In this document: one piece after another, positions 26,882-39,400 of the stretch | Layout: every line of letters begins with the position of its first letter | How positions within the stretch are numbered: the first letter of the stretch is position 1 | Assembly (NCBI RefSeq): GCF_900637635.1 | Contig: NZ_LR134383.1 | Location: 1,322,501-1,386,500 of the forward strand | Origin: Legionella jordanis | GTDB taxonomy: Bacteria; Pseudomonadota; Gammaproteobacteria; Legionellales; Legionellaceae | Direction: 5' to 3' | Length of the DNA: 64,000 bases | The notes under the pieces: generated by a model | Told to the model about the DNA's origin: nothing | Database searches by the model: none | The model's input: the letters and a program-made list of their open reading frames with translations, nothing else | Translations under genes and position numbers: made by a program

Positions 26882-29563
26882 ATGTCAAGAAAAGACGTAT
26901 TAAATGATCTATTAAGCCAAGATATTGTCCATCATCCTAATGTTCTCTTATTAAAAAAATTCCTGCTTTGCGTCCACCATGGCTGGTTTCGCATCAATGG
27001 ACAGCCGCCCGATTCCAAATTCAGTTTGAGTGATTATTTACTGGATGATGAGCGTATCATTATTGATTTTACGAGAATGAGCGAAATCTCGCGTAAAAAA
27101 TTCCTGCAGTGGTTTTTAGCTCCTCATCGGGAGCAGGCTTATACAGCTCTTCTTTCAGGAGTTACGACTAATAATTATCGTGGGTATACGGCAGAAGTCG
27201 GCTTAAGCTGGTGGGGACGTATAACAAATTTATTATTTTATCGCAGAAAATCCTATCACTGGCATTTGGCTCCATTAGAGCTCTCATTGAATTATCAGTT
27301 AACTGGCCTTGAGATTTGCGAAGACACTCATGGGTTATTGATAGGGTTTAATCAATTAGCTCCTGGTGAGACTGGAACAAAATACAGGGAACCTCAGGAC
27401 AACCAAACGGAACCATTAAGGAACACGAAACGTGTTATTTTGACGGATGCTATGGTTGAACATTTGCTCACAACAGACATTCAAGCCCAGAATTTTAGTT
27501 CAATGGTCTCTAACCCTCATCCCTTTGCTGTGCGCGTCTTGTGCCAGAGTAAGCGTATGCAGGACATGCGCGAATATCGTCAAACCCAGCGACTGATCAC
27601 GACGAAATCCTGGCTTCAACGCTTATTTGACAGACTCAAGGCCTGGTTTACAAAACCTTCAAATGAAATTGAAATGGAAGAGATTCTCGGCGGCAGTAAA
27701 GACTATCGTTTGTTATTTAAAGATCAGCAGGCCGAAATATATCGCCGCGAAACCAATGGTCAAATTCTTGTAATTGAAAAAAGACAGGATGTGGACAGCT
27801 TTGTCTTTTGCGGCGGTGGAGCTAAAATTTTTGCGCATGTAGGAGGAATCAAGGCTTTTGAAGAAGCTGGGATTAGCGCGGATAAATTTGCAGGAAGTTC
27901 GGCAGGAGCCATAATGGCTATTTTATGTTATATAGGCTGTTCTTCAGCTGAAATTCTTGAGTTTTTCCAGGGATTCAAAGAGGAAAATCTGATTCATTAT
28001 GATATCGATAGTTCAGGACTTTCCGATGCTCGTGCATTGAAAGCGGCATTGGATTATATGATTGTTAAAAAAGTTAATGGAATTATTGATAAGTATTCCA
28101 TTGATAAAACCGCAGAGGGCAGAAGGTTTTTAGCAGAGCATGTATTCCGGTTTGGCAAAATAACCTTTGAATCCTTGCATAAATTAAAGTGCAAATATCC
28201 CGATTGTGGTTTGGGTAAGGAGCTTATTGTAACTGCAACCCACGTTGAGCGCAGAGAAACACGTTATTTTTCATTTCCAACTACCCCATGGGCAGAAATT
28301 AGCGAGGCAGGAAAAACCTCAGCCAGTTTTCCAGTGATCTTTAAACCGACTCTACTTGATGGTAAACCCCATAAAGATGGTGGAATTTTAAATAATTTAC
28401 CCACTGAAACATTTAAAGATGATCGGACAACCTTGTTGGAATCCGAGCACGGCAATTGTTTGAGAATGCTGGCATTTCAATTTGATCACGGTTACGAAAG
28501 AAGCTTGGTGGACCGGCTGGTTGAGCGAGTGTATCGGGAAAACTTCTTTTGGAACTGGATATATGGATTGTTAACGGGGGTTAAAGATCCTGTAAGCGGG
28601 TGGGAAAAAGACAGATTAAAATTGCTGCAGCATAGTAATCAAGTCGTATTGATTCCTGTAGGAAAAATTTCCTCCACTCAATTTAATCTGGATATGAGAG
28701 ATCAAAATGAACTGGTCAAGAATGGTTATGAAGCAGCCAATCATTATATTCAAGCCAGATATGATAGAACAGAAGAAAAGGCTAAAAATGTAGAGCTTAT
28801 GTTTTCCACGTTTTCTTCCCTGGAAGAGCTACTTTATTTTAGCTGTTATCGCGGGCATGCAGAGTGGTTTGAAAGAATTGCTCGTGAAGCCCAGCAAGAA
28901 GGAATGAGCGAGGAAAAAATAGTTGAACTGAGAAGAAATTATTTTACGCAAGCACAAAACAGGCATGAATCACCCACGGATCAAGACGATTTCACTTCTC
29001 ATTTGTCTTCTGAAAGGACTGAAAAATGCTGGATATTCCGGAATATGCGATTATTCGAAGCGGTATATCCCATATTTCACCGTTTACCAAGCAATTTTGT
29101 TAATCATGCTAACGATGTAAAATTATTCAAACTAGCTCGCCATTTTCTTTCATTAAACCAACCCTTATTTGGTCTGCGTTACTTGAATGCCGTGAAAGGG
29201 CCAACGCATATACTCTTTCACATCTTTACCCAGTTCTTACAGAGTTCCCATTTGGCAAAGATAGAAGATATCGCTGAGAAATTTAAATTGCTTAATCGCG
29301 CCTTGCAGGTGAATGAGTATAAAATTAAAAGTGAAGTGTTTTGGGGAAATTGGAATTTATTACCCAGACAAGGTCTGAGAGTCATCAATCTCATTCTCAA
29401 GGAAAATTGGGAGGAGCTCCAGAATTTGTGTGCATCATTGAAGCAAGGTGAGGAACCTTTGGAAGTCTTCAGTGTACTTGATACGTCTATTGTAGAGGAA
29501 GAAGATGACATATACCTTGATAACCGGATCATCGAAGGGGATCGGTCGCGCCTTAGCATTTGA
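26882..29563 (+). CDS. vpdC: Patatin-like phospholipase, VpdC-type Dot/Icm effector homologue
   Basis: This 893-residue protein has a patatin domain at about residues 300-530. The oxyanion loop is CGGGAKIF (residues 310-317), the nucleophile elbow is GSSAG with Ser340, and the dyad Asp499 lies in KDGGILNN. Patatins hydrolyse acyl chains of phospholipids. The N-terminal 290 and C-terminal 350 residues have no domain I recognise. The position after lapB and pyrF matches, as I recall, the VpdC locus of Legionella pneumophila, whose product is a Dot/Icm effector and lipase. The C-terminus has a VEEEDD cluster, like the E-block secretion signals. There is no Sec signal. The 3' end overlaps the next gene by 59 bases. 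Confidence 0.88.
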   Translation: MSRKDVLNDLLSQDIVHHPNVLLLKKFLLCVHHGWFRINGQPPDSKFSLSDYLLDDERIIIDFTRMSEISRKKFLQWFLAPHREQAYTALLSGVTTNNYRGYTAEVGLSWWGRITNLLFYRRKSYHWHLAPLELSLNYQLTGLEICEDTHGLLIGFNQLAPGETGTKYREPQDNQTEPLRNTKRVILTDAMVEHLLTTDIQAQNFSSMVSNPHPFAVRVLCQSKRMQDMREYRQTQRLITTKSWLQRLFDRLKAWFTKPSNEIEMEEILGGSKDYRLLFKDQQAEIYRRETNGQILVIEKRQDVDSFVFCGGGAKIFAHVGGIKAFEEAGISADKFAGSSAGAIMAILCYIGCSSAEILEFFQGFKEENLIHYDIDSSGLSDARALKAALDYMIVKKVNGIIDKYSIDKTAEGRRFLAEHVFRFGKITFESLHKLKCKYPDCGLGKELIVTATHVERRETRYFSFPTTPWAEISEAGKTSASFPVIFKPTLLDGKPHKDGGILNNLPTETFKDDRTTLLESEHGNCLRMLAFQFDHGYERSLVDRLVERVYRENFFWNWIYGLLTGVKDPVSGWEKDRLKLLQHSNQVVLIPVGKISSTQFNLDMRDQNELVKNGYEAANHYIQARYDRTEEKAKNVELMFSTFSSLEELLYFSCYRGHAEWFERIAREAQQEGMSEEKIVELRRNYFTQAQNRHESPTDQDDFTSHLSSERTEKCWIFRNMRLFEAVYPIFHRLPSNFVNHANDVKLFKLARHFLSLNQPLFGLRYLNAVKGPTHILFHIFTQFLQSSHLAKIEDIAEKFKLLNRALQVNEYKIKSEVFWGNWNLLPRQGLRVINLILKENWEELQNLCASLKQGEEPLEVFSVLDTSIVEEEDDIYLDNRIIEGDRSRLSI

Positions 29564-30281
29564 ATTTGCAAAACATGGGCATGATTTAATTCTTACTGCC
29601 CGAAGCAGAGAGATACTTGAGCAATTGGCTTGCGATATTCGAACACAATATGGTGTTGCTGTCGAAATCATCCCTCTTGATCTGAATCAGAGCAAATCTC
29701 CATTTGAACTGATTAACATTATTGCGGGTAAAAAGTATGACATAGATTGTTTGGTCAATAATGCCGGTATTGGTTATTTGGGTGATTACAAAGACATGGA
29801 TTCCCATCTATTACAACAGATGCTGCAATTGAATATTACTACGGTGTCGCAATTGACACGATACTTTGCCAAGCGGTTTGTGGACTGTAAACGAGGAAAG
29901 ATCCTGCAACTGTCTTCTACAGCAGGCTTTCAGCCAGGACCTTATATGTCGGTATATTACGCTTCAAAGGCTTATGTAACTTCTTTTTCCGTCAGCCTTG
30001 CCTACGAATTGAAAGGAACAGGGGTTTCGCTGTCTATTTTATGCCCGGGTCCTACCCAAAGCCATTTCTTTAAGGAGGCTCACATGGAAGGCAGCTTTCT
30101 GGCTCGGGGGGTTTTGGGGCTTAGCTCCGCTGAAAAGGTAGCTGAAGTAGCTTATGAAAGCCTTCAAAAAAATAAATTATTCATTATACCTGGATTCATT
30201 AATAAATTACTCGCTTATTGCGCAACTATTGCTCCCCTCAGATTAAGCCGTCAAATCACAGCATTTTTACATAGAAAATAA
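29505..30281 (+). CDS. Short-chain dehydrogenase/reductase
   Basis: This Rossmann-fold oxidoreductase of 258 residues has the cofactor motif TGSSKGIG at residues 7-14, NNAGIG in the middle, Ser in QLSSTAGF and the catalytic YYASK pair. It belongs to the classical SDR group, near the DltE-like and acyl or keto reductases; substrate is unknown. The ATG lies inside the patatin gene in another frame and the two share 59 bases, so the genes are probably transcribed together. A shorter start does not work because the cofactor motif lies only seven residues in. Confidence 0.92.
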   Translation: MTYTLITGSSKGIGRALAFEFAKHGHDLILTARSREILEQLACDIRTQYGVAVEIIPLDLNQSKSPFELINIIAGKKYDIDCLVNNAGIGYLGDYKDMDSHLLQQMLQLNITTVSQLTRYFAKRFVDCKRGKILQLSSTAGFQPGPYMSVYYASKAYVTSFSVSLAYELKGTGVSLSILCPGPTQSHFFKEAHMEGSFLARGVLGLSSAEKVAEVAYESLQKNKLFIIPGFINKLLAYCATIAPLRLSRQITAFLHRK

Positions 30282-30324
30282 TTTCTCCTTAAATTTCAAT
30301 GTAAAGAGACTCTGCTAAGAAATT

Positions 30325-30346
30325 CTTAATATTTAGGCATTATAAT
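30325..30346 (+). promoter_or_regulatory. PmrA-type box and -10 element upstream of the giant gene
   Basis: CTTAATATT at 30325-30333 exactly matches the PmrA consensus known from Legionella effector genes, as I recall it (cTTAATatT). It is 7 bases before a perfect TATAAT at 30341-30346. A partial second copy (ctaagaaat) sits one helical turn upstream. The predicted leader is about 65 bases. Confidence 0.6.
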
Positions 30347-30419
30347 CTTTCTATATTTGCTCATCATTACAACTTACTGCGCAAAATGTGTTGCAGTTTG
30401 ATTTATCGCGGAGTCCATT

Positions 30420-33400
30420 ATGTCGAAGAAGCAATTGGTAAAGCAAGTACGAGGCGCCATTCTTGAACGAATCAAATCAGTACTGCTGCGAGAGTGGCTG
30501 ATGGAAAAAAAAGCCGAGATACACAAACTGGCATTAGCAGAAGCTGAATCGAGAGAAAAAGAGGAAATAGCAAAACTCAAAAGGAGTAATCCTCAAGCTT
30601 TTGCAAAAAACGACGAAGAAGGTTTTTCGTGGGAGTTCGTGCAGATTCATGGCTACACGATTAAAAGATCTTATGCCAACTATATCCGGGTTGACCAGCC
30701 TGCCATTATACAAAGACTCGAAACGGAGTATAAACAGCAATTTAATAATGAGATCTGGGGCTCTTCGCAAGGAATTGAACAAAAGTTTTCTACCGCCATT
30801 GATGCTTTAAAACCTGAACAAGCCATTAATCAATTCTTCGATAGGCACCAGTGGATCAATAAAAGTCGCTTATATGAAAATTCAATTCCTTACCAATTCC
30901 TATATGAGTACATCAATAACCGTTTGTTAGCTAAATCCAAACCTAATTTGACTGCATGGGCTGCTGCTTCAGTAAAGCAGATAGAAGGTAAGAATTTTCA
31001 ATGGGAGCAACAGCTATTTTCCCAGGAGTGGCTAACCCATTATATAGAGGGTTTTCCTCTTTCAAATGCCTTTTCCATGTACATGAGGGATCAACGTCTG
31101 GAGTATGTGAGCCAAGTATACCTAAACCTCTCAAACCAATTGTCAGGAAAGGAAAGATTAGATTACCCAATCAGTCGCGTAGATATTCTCCGTTATCTGC
31201 TAAATTTTAATTCCAATGCCATGCAGGCAAGACAGACCATTGAGGGAATCGCCACCACAACTAATGCTCCCTATCATATTGAAGAGTTGAAAATTTTAAA
31301 ACCGTCACAATGGGATTCCTTAGACAATGTATTAGTCAATATAGGCTCCGAATCTCAGCCAGTTTGGATTTTATTGTCTAAAGCATCTAGGGGATGGACA
31401 GCTTATCTTCCTAAAGATATGAAAATTCCTGGGGCTACTGCTGACTATTTATCCAGCCAGTTTGCCTCTATTCCAGCCCTACAGCGAATGAACATTGAAA
31501 CAGTGACTTGCATCAACAATATCAAACTGAATGATGTTAGTGATTTGAGTGATCTTACGCAGTGGCATGCCGTACTTTTAGGAAGAATTTTCCCTGCCTG
31601 TGCAGGTCCGCGGAAGAGATCTTTAGAGCAGTTCCGTGATAAAGTTCCGGTTCCAGTGTTGCATCAGCTGGTTTTAGAACAATGTATGCGTAACGTTAAT
31701 GTGGGATATGAGTCTCTCGTAGACCGAGTTAAGGACGCAGCGAGAAATCGTAAACCTTTCAGCAAACTGACTTGGGCTGAGCTTAATCCACTGAAAGAAA
31801 AAAACCCTTTTTACCTGCTAGGTTCTAAGGATATTCTGCGCTTTAATGTTTCACATATTCTTGATGGATTCGACAACGGGCAATTATCTCTATCTGCGGA
31901 TTTAAAAACCTTAAAAATCAATGAGAATTCCTACGAGCTTTCGGATTATTTAACTGAAGCTTTGGACTTGGTTTATCATTACTCGCTAAATCGCCTGGTT
32001 ACTCCTGGCCTCAATTTAAGTTTCACCCAGGAGCTATTGTTTGACTACGACATCAATCTGAGGACTATAAGACCTCAAGGAAATTGGTTGATGCATCGAC
32101 AAAGTTTTGGATTTGCCCTGCAATGCGCTGCCCGTAACCGATTCCTGGCTGAGGTTGAGCCTGAAGCATTGGCTAAGGCGGATAAAGAGCCAGCAAACCG
32201 TAAGAAATTGTGGAGTGCCACCGGGAACGCCCTTGTTGATTTCTTTAAAAACAATGGGGAAGCCATCAACATTGACTTCATTAAGCAAGCACAAGAATTC
32301 AACAGTTCGTGGCGATACTCCTATTGTGATCATGATGAAAGACGTGAACTTCCTTCAAAGACTTGGGCATTTGTGCAGTTTGCACAAATGGGCAAGCGCG
32401 GACTTGATGAATTATTTACTGTATTGAATGCTTACTCTGGAGATGTGGATGATAAAGAGCCATCTCCGAATTTGTCCTGCACATTCGATTTAAACGGTGG
32501 GCTTGCCGATGAGCCGCATGAGTATATTGCCTCTTTAACGGAAAAAATTAAAGCCTACCATCCCAAAGATGCAGGTTATGCCCCTTTATTCAAATCTTTA
32601 TCGCTTATTTTACCCAGCAACTTGGATGACAAAACCTCACGTGCTTTGTTGGAGTTGATTGCAGCCCTGGATGCGCGCAAAAAACGTTTTCCGCAAGAAT
32701 TGGCAGAAGTAAATCTGTACAATTTAAGAAATCCTGATGCGAAGAAACAAAGCCATCCGCTTATATTAAGTTTAACTGCTCAAGCGAAAAACCAAGATCT
32801 CCAAGTTCAAATTAATATCCCTGAGTGGAACCGGGAAGCCTATGCAGAGAAAGAAGCCAGGGACTTAAAAGCTTCTTATCGCAGCATGCAAAACGCAATC
32901 CTTAATAACCAACGCCGTGTGAATTATGAAAAATTAGTTGCCAATACAGCTAATATTTATGAAGCGGCAAGGGATTCTCTCAATCCTGAGCTTATTCTTG
33001 ATAATAAGTTAGCCCAGGAACCGCAACTTTGGGAAGGTGAAGATGTTCTTTACCCATTAACGGCACAAACTCCCGGCATTCAACAACAGCTTCAGCAAGA
33101 AGTGGTTCAAGAGTTTCAAGTCGAAGAACAAGCCGAGCAAGAGCAGGAACAAGAACAGGAACAAGAGCAGGAAATTGTCCAGTTTTACGGGGATGAGCGC
33201 GAACTGATTACCCGGGATAATATTGATGAGCGCTGCAAACAGCTTTGGGAAGTTCTTAACGAAAATACTAAAATGCTCTCAGGATGGAAAAAGCAGGAGC
33301 TCAGACAATTATTTTCTCTATGGGTCGGTAGTGAGGTTGATGCATCACAAGTTATTGAAAAAATTCACCCCAATGCTGTGCAAAAGATTATGGAACATGC

Positions 33401-36400
33401 CCCGCAATTTCGAATGGGGGTAGCAAAAGACAATCTGCCACCCGGCTTTTATCTTCAGTATTCGGTTCAAAATCGAGGATTAATTCTCAATTTCGATGAA
33501 AGACGCGAGAAAAAAGATTTAAGGGCTTTAAAGCAAAAAACATTAAAAGAGCGAAATCCTTTTACTGTAGAATTATATGATCCTAAAAAGGCTGAAGAAT
33601 TCCGAGGTGACTATCGCCAGTTTGATTGCCTTAGCCGAAACAAAGAAGCTCATCAAACTTTATGGCAATATCTGGCAACTGAGGACAAAGACAAACAACG
33701 CCTCATTAATGCTCAAAAATTCATTGGTAACCATATAGAAAATGATGCAGAAACCGCCTCTGTGATTATGCAGCATTTTGATGCGACAGGAAAATTCAGA
33801 TCGCCTGAAGAGTACCAATCTTGCTTGCATTACTTGGATGTGTGGGCGGGAGGATTGAAAAACCAGCCTGCACCTAAATTAAGGGAGCTGTTTTTTAATG
33901 ATGGCTCCAGTATCGTCTTTACAACCAGTAACCTCAAATCCTTTGGGCAGGTCTTTAATCATTCAGACATCACTAATCCAAATATTAATGGCAGTGAGCA
34001 CTTTCTTTTTATTGCTGATCAGATGCTTGCCGCCTTTGGCCAAAAGCATTTTGAGATTTGGAAAAGGCGCTTTTTAGACGTTTCAGAAAATTGGTCAGAG
34101 TTTTTAGAAAAATCTGAAGTGGATGCTATGGCTTTGAGCATTGCTACTTTAAAGAATTTTCCAAAACATCAGGCTCTTTGGTGGAAGCTTGTTGATGCCC
34201 ACGGCCGCGCGACGGGTCACATGCATTATGCGGATCTTTGGTATGCATTTCAAAAAGTACTTTCCTATGCCGAAAATAAGGATCTTATTCTTAATGAAGA
34301 TAGCCTCACTGAGCTATTGGAGAACACTCCAGACTTTAATGGCAAGGTCTTTCTCGATCGTTTATACCGCGTCTTACGGGATACCAAAAATCAACTCGAT
34401 AGTAAGCAAGTTCAGCAAAATATCTTAAATAATCTGCACAATATCGACTGGAAGCATAATGGATTTTATTATGCAACTCGCTACCAGCACTTCCCTTATT
34501 GGGACCAACAACTGTTGCTTTCCGATTTTACCCAGACAAGCCATAGAAGCGATCCTGGATACGCTGTCCGCTGGAACTACAAATTTGATTTAACTTCACC
34601 CCTTACCCATGCTTTGCGCTTTGCTTCGCAAAGAATGCAGTTAAGCCACAAAGATTTCGCAGCCTTAAAGAACATTCTTGGCGATGATATTTCAAAGGAA
34701 AATAGCTTAACTCTAAGGTTATTTATTGCTGGTTTGGCCATTGGGGTAGACAGCCTTGAATTTTATGAAGGCATGAAATCCCCTGCATTCGATGGCAATG
34801 AACTCAGTCTTTCAGAAGACTCCAAAAACCATTTCGCCCAATGGACAGTAGCATTTGCAAAACTGCCTGAGGACTTTCTTGTTTGGTTAAACCTGCAACT
34901 GTCGCTTGATGATGAGCTGATGCCTGGCACTTTCCAAATGCGCTTTGTCGATGTGCCTTTTTTCATTGAAGCAGCCCGCGAACGGAGGGTCGATTTAGCC
35001 ATTCTCAAAAATCCTAATGGCTTGAAAATTGTCAATGCCGCTGGTCGTGCATTGCAATGTTTCGAGAAATTGGAAGATAAACAAGCCGTTTTTGCTAGAT
35101 TACTTTCCTATACTGAACATTTTGATTTTGATGATTCATTGTTCAATAGTTATCCATGGCTCATTAAAGAAGTTGGTCCTGAATGGAGGGATCCTGTAGC
35201 AGAAGCGGTGCTCATTGCAGGGGGTATCGACAGGGTTAAGTCTCAAGAGGTGCTAAAACAGGTAAGTATATTCCAGCGACAGTTGCAATCCATCGACTTT
35301 GCGAATTCTAACTATTTACCGAACAGTGATGAATTGTTAGAGATAATGACTGACATTGCAAAATCCTCCACTCCAGAGGAAACAAGAAGGGCAGCAGTTT
35401 CTGGTTTACTGAAAAAACAATGTGCCATTACTTTCCAGGATGCTCCTTTCCGAGCTCTAGAACAAAAAGAGATGGAAGAGGCCCTTGCCTTTATGGACGA
35501 GCATTTAAAACCTGGATTCAAAAAGCAAAATTTGGAATTATGTCACAGTTTATTTAAACAACATGTGGCGGTTAAGGCTGGGGCAACAGTTGAACAACAA
35601 ATTTCAAGGTTCCTGGCAACTCTGGCGCGCCTTGATAATAAAACTCATTTTGATGAATTAGGGCAAATCTTGGGTACCCTTATCTCCAACGGCAGTAAAA
35701 AGGGTCTAAAGCGATATTCCATTCATCAGCTTACAAGTTGGTTGCAGGTCTTCATCGATGAGAAAGTTCATGATCAACAACATTATCCAGTCAATTTATT
35801 GAGAGTTCTTCTGAATAATGAACTTGACAAAGACTCTAGTTTGTTGAGTGATGATTTGAATAAATTAAAAGAAAAAGATCCGTTATCACCCCAAGTACTA
35901 ATCAAAAAACTGGTTGAAGAACCCTTGCCTAACCAGTACAAACCCGTCTTAGCCAAGCTGATTTTTGCAAATATTGACAATATTGCTTTTGTTAGAACGG
36001 CGCAAACCACATTGTCGCGATTGCATGAAGCCAAAGTAGGCAGTGAATGGATGAATGCTTTGCTCCGATTAATTGATGTAGCACAGGATTTTGCCCCAGT
36101 TCAGCAAAGTGCAATCATCAAGAGCTTGGCCCAAGAAGCTAAGGACGCATTAAACATAATTAGTCCTGAGGACAATATGCTGTCCCTGTGGCAGAGAACT
36201 CAGGTGAAGTTGATTGAGTTATTAGAGAATCGCGTCATCACAGCTCATATCTTTCAGCGTCATTTCCCATGTACAACCCCCAAAGAGGCTTACATCAAAA
36301 TTATCCTGGCACAAGGGCTAACGGACTGGCAAAAAGAGCAGGGAATTTTGGTGAAGGTTCGCAACAAATTGGAGGGTTTATCCGAGCAAAATCTAAAAAT

Positions 36401-39400
36401 TCTTGCAGAGTATTACGGTTCTGAGCCTTTCCCTTCGCTCACTAAGTTGGATGAATTATTGTCCATGCACCAAGCCGGGGACACCAAATCCCTCATTCAT
36501 CAGTTCGAAACCGTAGAACAAGGGCTCAATGAAAAGGGTGAATCAAAACGACACTACAGCATTACTGAGGATGATCGAAAAGGTCTCATGCGAGTACTTG
36601 CTGGATTTAAGCGCAAGGGCGCACGTTATCTTGAGGATGCTGAGCAAAAAGAACTGATTAACCTGTTGTATTACACCAATAGTTACAGTCAAGCCGCTCG
36701 TTTGCATGCCTTGCCCGCAGATGTGTTAACCAAAACTTTGGATCAATCACTTGAGTCTCTAAGGAACGCAGGCGATGACACTGACAAACATCAAGCCTCC
36801 GCCCGGGTTCTTGCTTGCATGCGGGAAGTTCTACTTCGTAAATCAGGAAAATGGGCTAATCATACCCAAATGCTGGCTCTGTTATATGCGGCCTTGTATA
36901 ACGATGAAAGTTTGCTGCACCAGGTACGAACTGGACAGGGTAAAAGCATCATCACGGTTATGCGGTCTGCCTATTTGGCTCTTAACGATTATGTTGTTGA
37001 TGTCTTCAGTTCCAAGGATAGTTTATCAAAACGGGACCATGAGGAATTTGCTCCTGTATTGGATGCTATGGGGATACAACATGCTTACATCACTGAGAGT
37101 TCTCCGGCACGTAGCTATAAAACACGTTCTAGGGCTGGGGTAGGTGCTATTAACTACGCCACCATTGGCAATTTCAGTTTGTTCCATTCCGGACACATGT
37201 GGGATGGAAAAGATGCTATTGAACTTGATCCAAAACGTCGTGCAGCCTGGCTTGATGAAGCAGATTACATTCTGCGGTTTGAACAAACCCAGTTTAACTA
37301 TTCGGACAATACGGACAGTGATCCAATCTACAACATGGATGAATGGGTTTACCGTGTTACTTACGATTGGTTTCTCGAAAATCGTCATACCTTCAAGAAA
37401 ATTGATCAAACGGGTGTTTTGGCTGTGTCCCGCAAGGATCATTTGCAATCGCTGTGCAAGTACCTACAGGAACGACTTTCCCATAGCCCAAAGCAATCAC
37501 ATTTCTTCGAAAAATATATCATTCCTGCATTAAATGGGGATGAAAGCGCACTCAAAAAACGTGATCAACAGTTGAAGCTCCTGCTTACAGCAGCACAGGT
37601 TGCTTCTAATCTAACGGTAGATACAGATTTTTGCATCAGGCCTGATAATAAAATTGTTGTAGGCGGCTTAAATCTCGAAACGAGAGCAGCAAAAGTAGTA
37701 ATTGGTAATCAGGTTCGATTGGGTTCCACCTACAGCGATTTGGTGCAGCAATTTTTGCATGTCCGACTAAACAAAGAAGCAGTCGCCAAAGGGCAAACAC
37801 CCGACTTCTTCGTTGATCCCAATACTCAAATTGCTTTGTCGCAAAACGTGCCCTATTTGCTTAGAAAATATTACAGTAAACTGGAAGGTTGTACGGGTAC
37901 GGCTGGAAATGCGGTCGCTCTTCGATTCTATAAAGAAGAATTCGGAATTGAGCACATTTCCAAATTGCCTTCACATGAAGTCATTCGTACCAAATACTTA
38001 CCCATGATTTTCTGCGATTCAGAAGAGGAGCAAGTCGAAGCCCTTGCAGCCTGTATCATTGAGCACAAAGATCAGCCTCTCTTGCATGCTTGTAAAGATG
38101 ACCCGGCAGTTAAGCGTTTGAGTAAAAAAATTGCGAAAGTTCTTGAAAGCAAAGATTATTCTCTTGAGCAATTTCAAACAGACACCAATGACAGTGGTAA
38201 ACAAGAAAGTGAAATTCTGCCTGAAGCAGGAAAAGTTGGGGCAGTGACTAACAGCGCACGTTTGGGACGGGGTACGGATATTAAACCTAAATCTCCGAAA
38301 GGTCTGGGGGTAATGCGCAGTTATCCCGCTGATCCGGATGTTGAAAAACAAGAGCGTGGCCGTCAGGGTCGAAATGGTGCTGAAGGATTTTGCGTAGACA
38401 TCATTAACTTCCAGGCCATTAAGAAAGAATACAATAGGTATATGCAATCAGCACATGCCTCTCGTCTTGAGGCCATTTGCCAAGAGCAAGCACTCCATCT
38501 TTCTCATAAATTGCAAAAACATAAGCATAATTTATCCAAAAAATGGTCGTGGCTTGAAGATAATAAAGAGCTACAAAATAAATACGTGACAACACGGGCG
38601 GTGGTACAGCTGAATCACGAACTTAAGCATGAACGTGAAAAATTCCTGCGCCGTAAAGAGTACTTGATTGCAACTTTATCTGGCGAAGTCATGGATGTGT
38701 TGCATAAGTCAATACGCGACAATGATCATCGTACCCACAATCGCTTGCGAACAGCCTGGCTTGAGCATCGTAAACAGATAGAAGATGCGTGGAATGGCAG
38801 ACTTACAGGCAAGGCAGGGGACAGTGAAGAGGTTTATACCGAATTTTTCAAAAAAGCAGATGCCATATGGCAAAAACTGTGTGTTCTTTCCCCACAACTG
38901 GATAAATTCTGTTTGGTTACTTTGACAGAGAATACAGCTGATCTAAATCAAGGTTCCGCAGGGCTTCTTGCTCATTTAAAAGAGCAAACCAGGATATGGA
39001 AAGGAAAATTGGACAGCAGACAACTTAAAGCAGAGGATTTAACCACACTTGAAAAGTTGAAGAAGCAACTAAAACGATTGGCTTTAGAATGGCACCCTGA
39101 CAAACTTGAATACTCAGATAAAAGCCCGATTGACAAAGAGCAAGTGGGCCCTGAGATTTTCAAGCAAATTGCGGAGCTTATGGAAGTCAGGGAAGATTGT
39201 GAACATGCCCTCAGTGGAAAGAGAGAAGAAAGCAGTCTCCCTGCAGAGAAGGGGATGCATGCACAAGCACATGTACATTCCACCCAGGATGTTTCTGGAA
39301 TGGCCATAGTTCCATACGTTCCCGTGTATCGCCATATTTCTGGTAATCAAAAACAAGATATGGCTACAGTAGTTGAATTTTATCAGGAATGGATAAGGGA

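Noticed and set aside
33135..33170. CRISPR-like or noncoding tandem repeat
   Set aside because: Units are 6 bases, in frame and code for Glu-Gln; there are no spacers.
37026..37533. Long antisense and alternate frames inside the giant gene
   Set aside because: They overlap the SecA-like ATPase region in other frames and encode no motif; they are shadows of a conserved frame.
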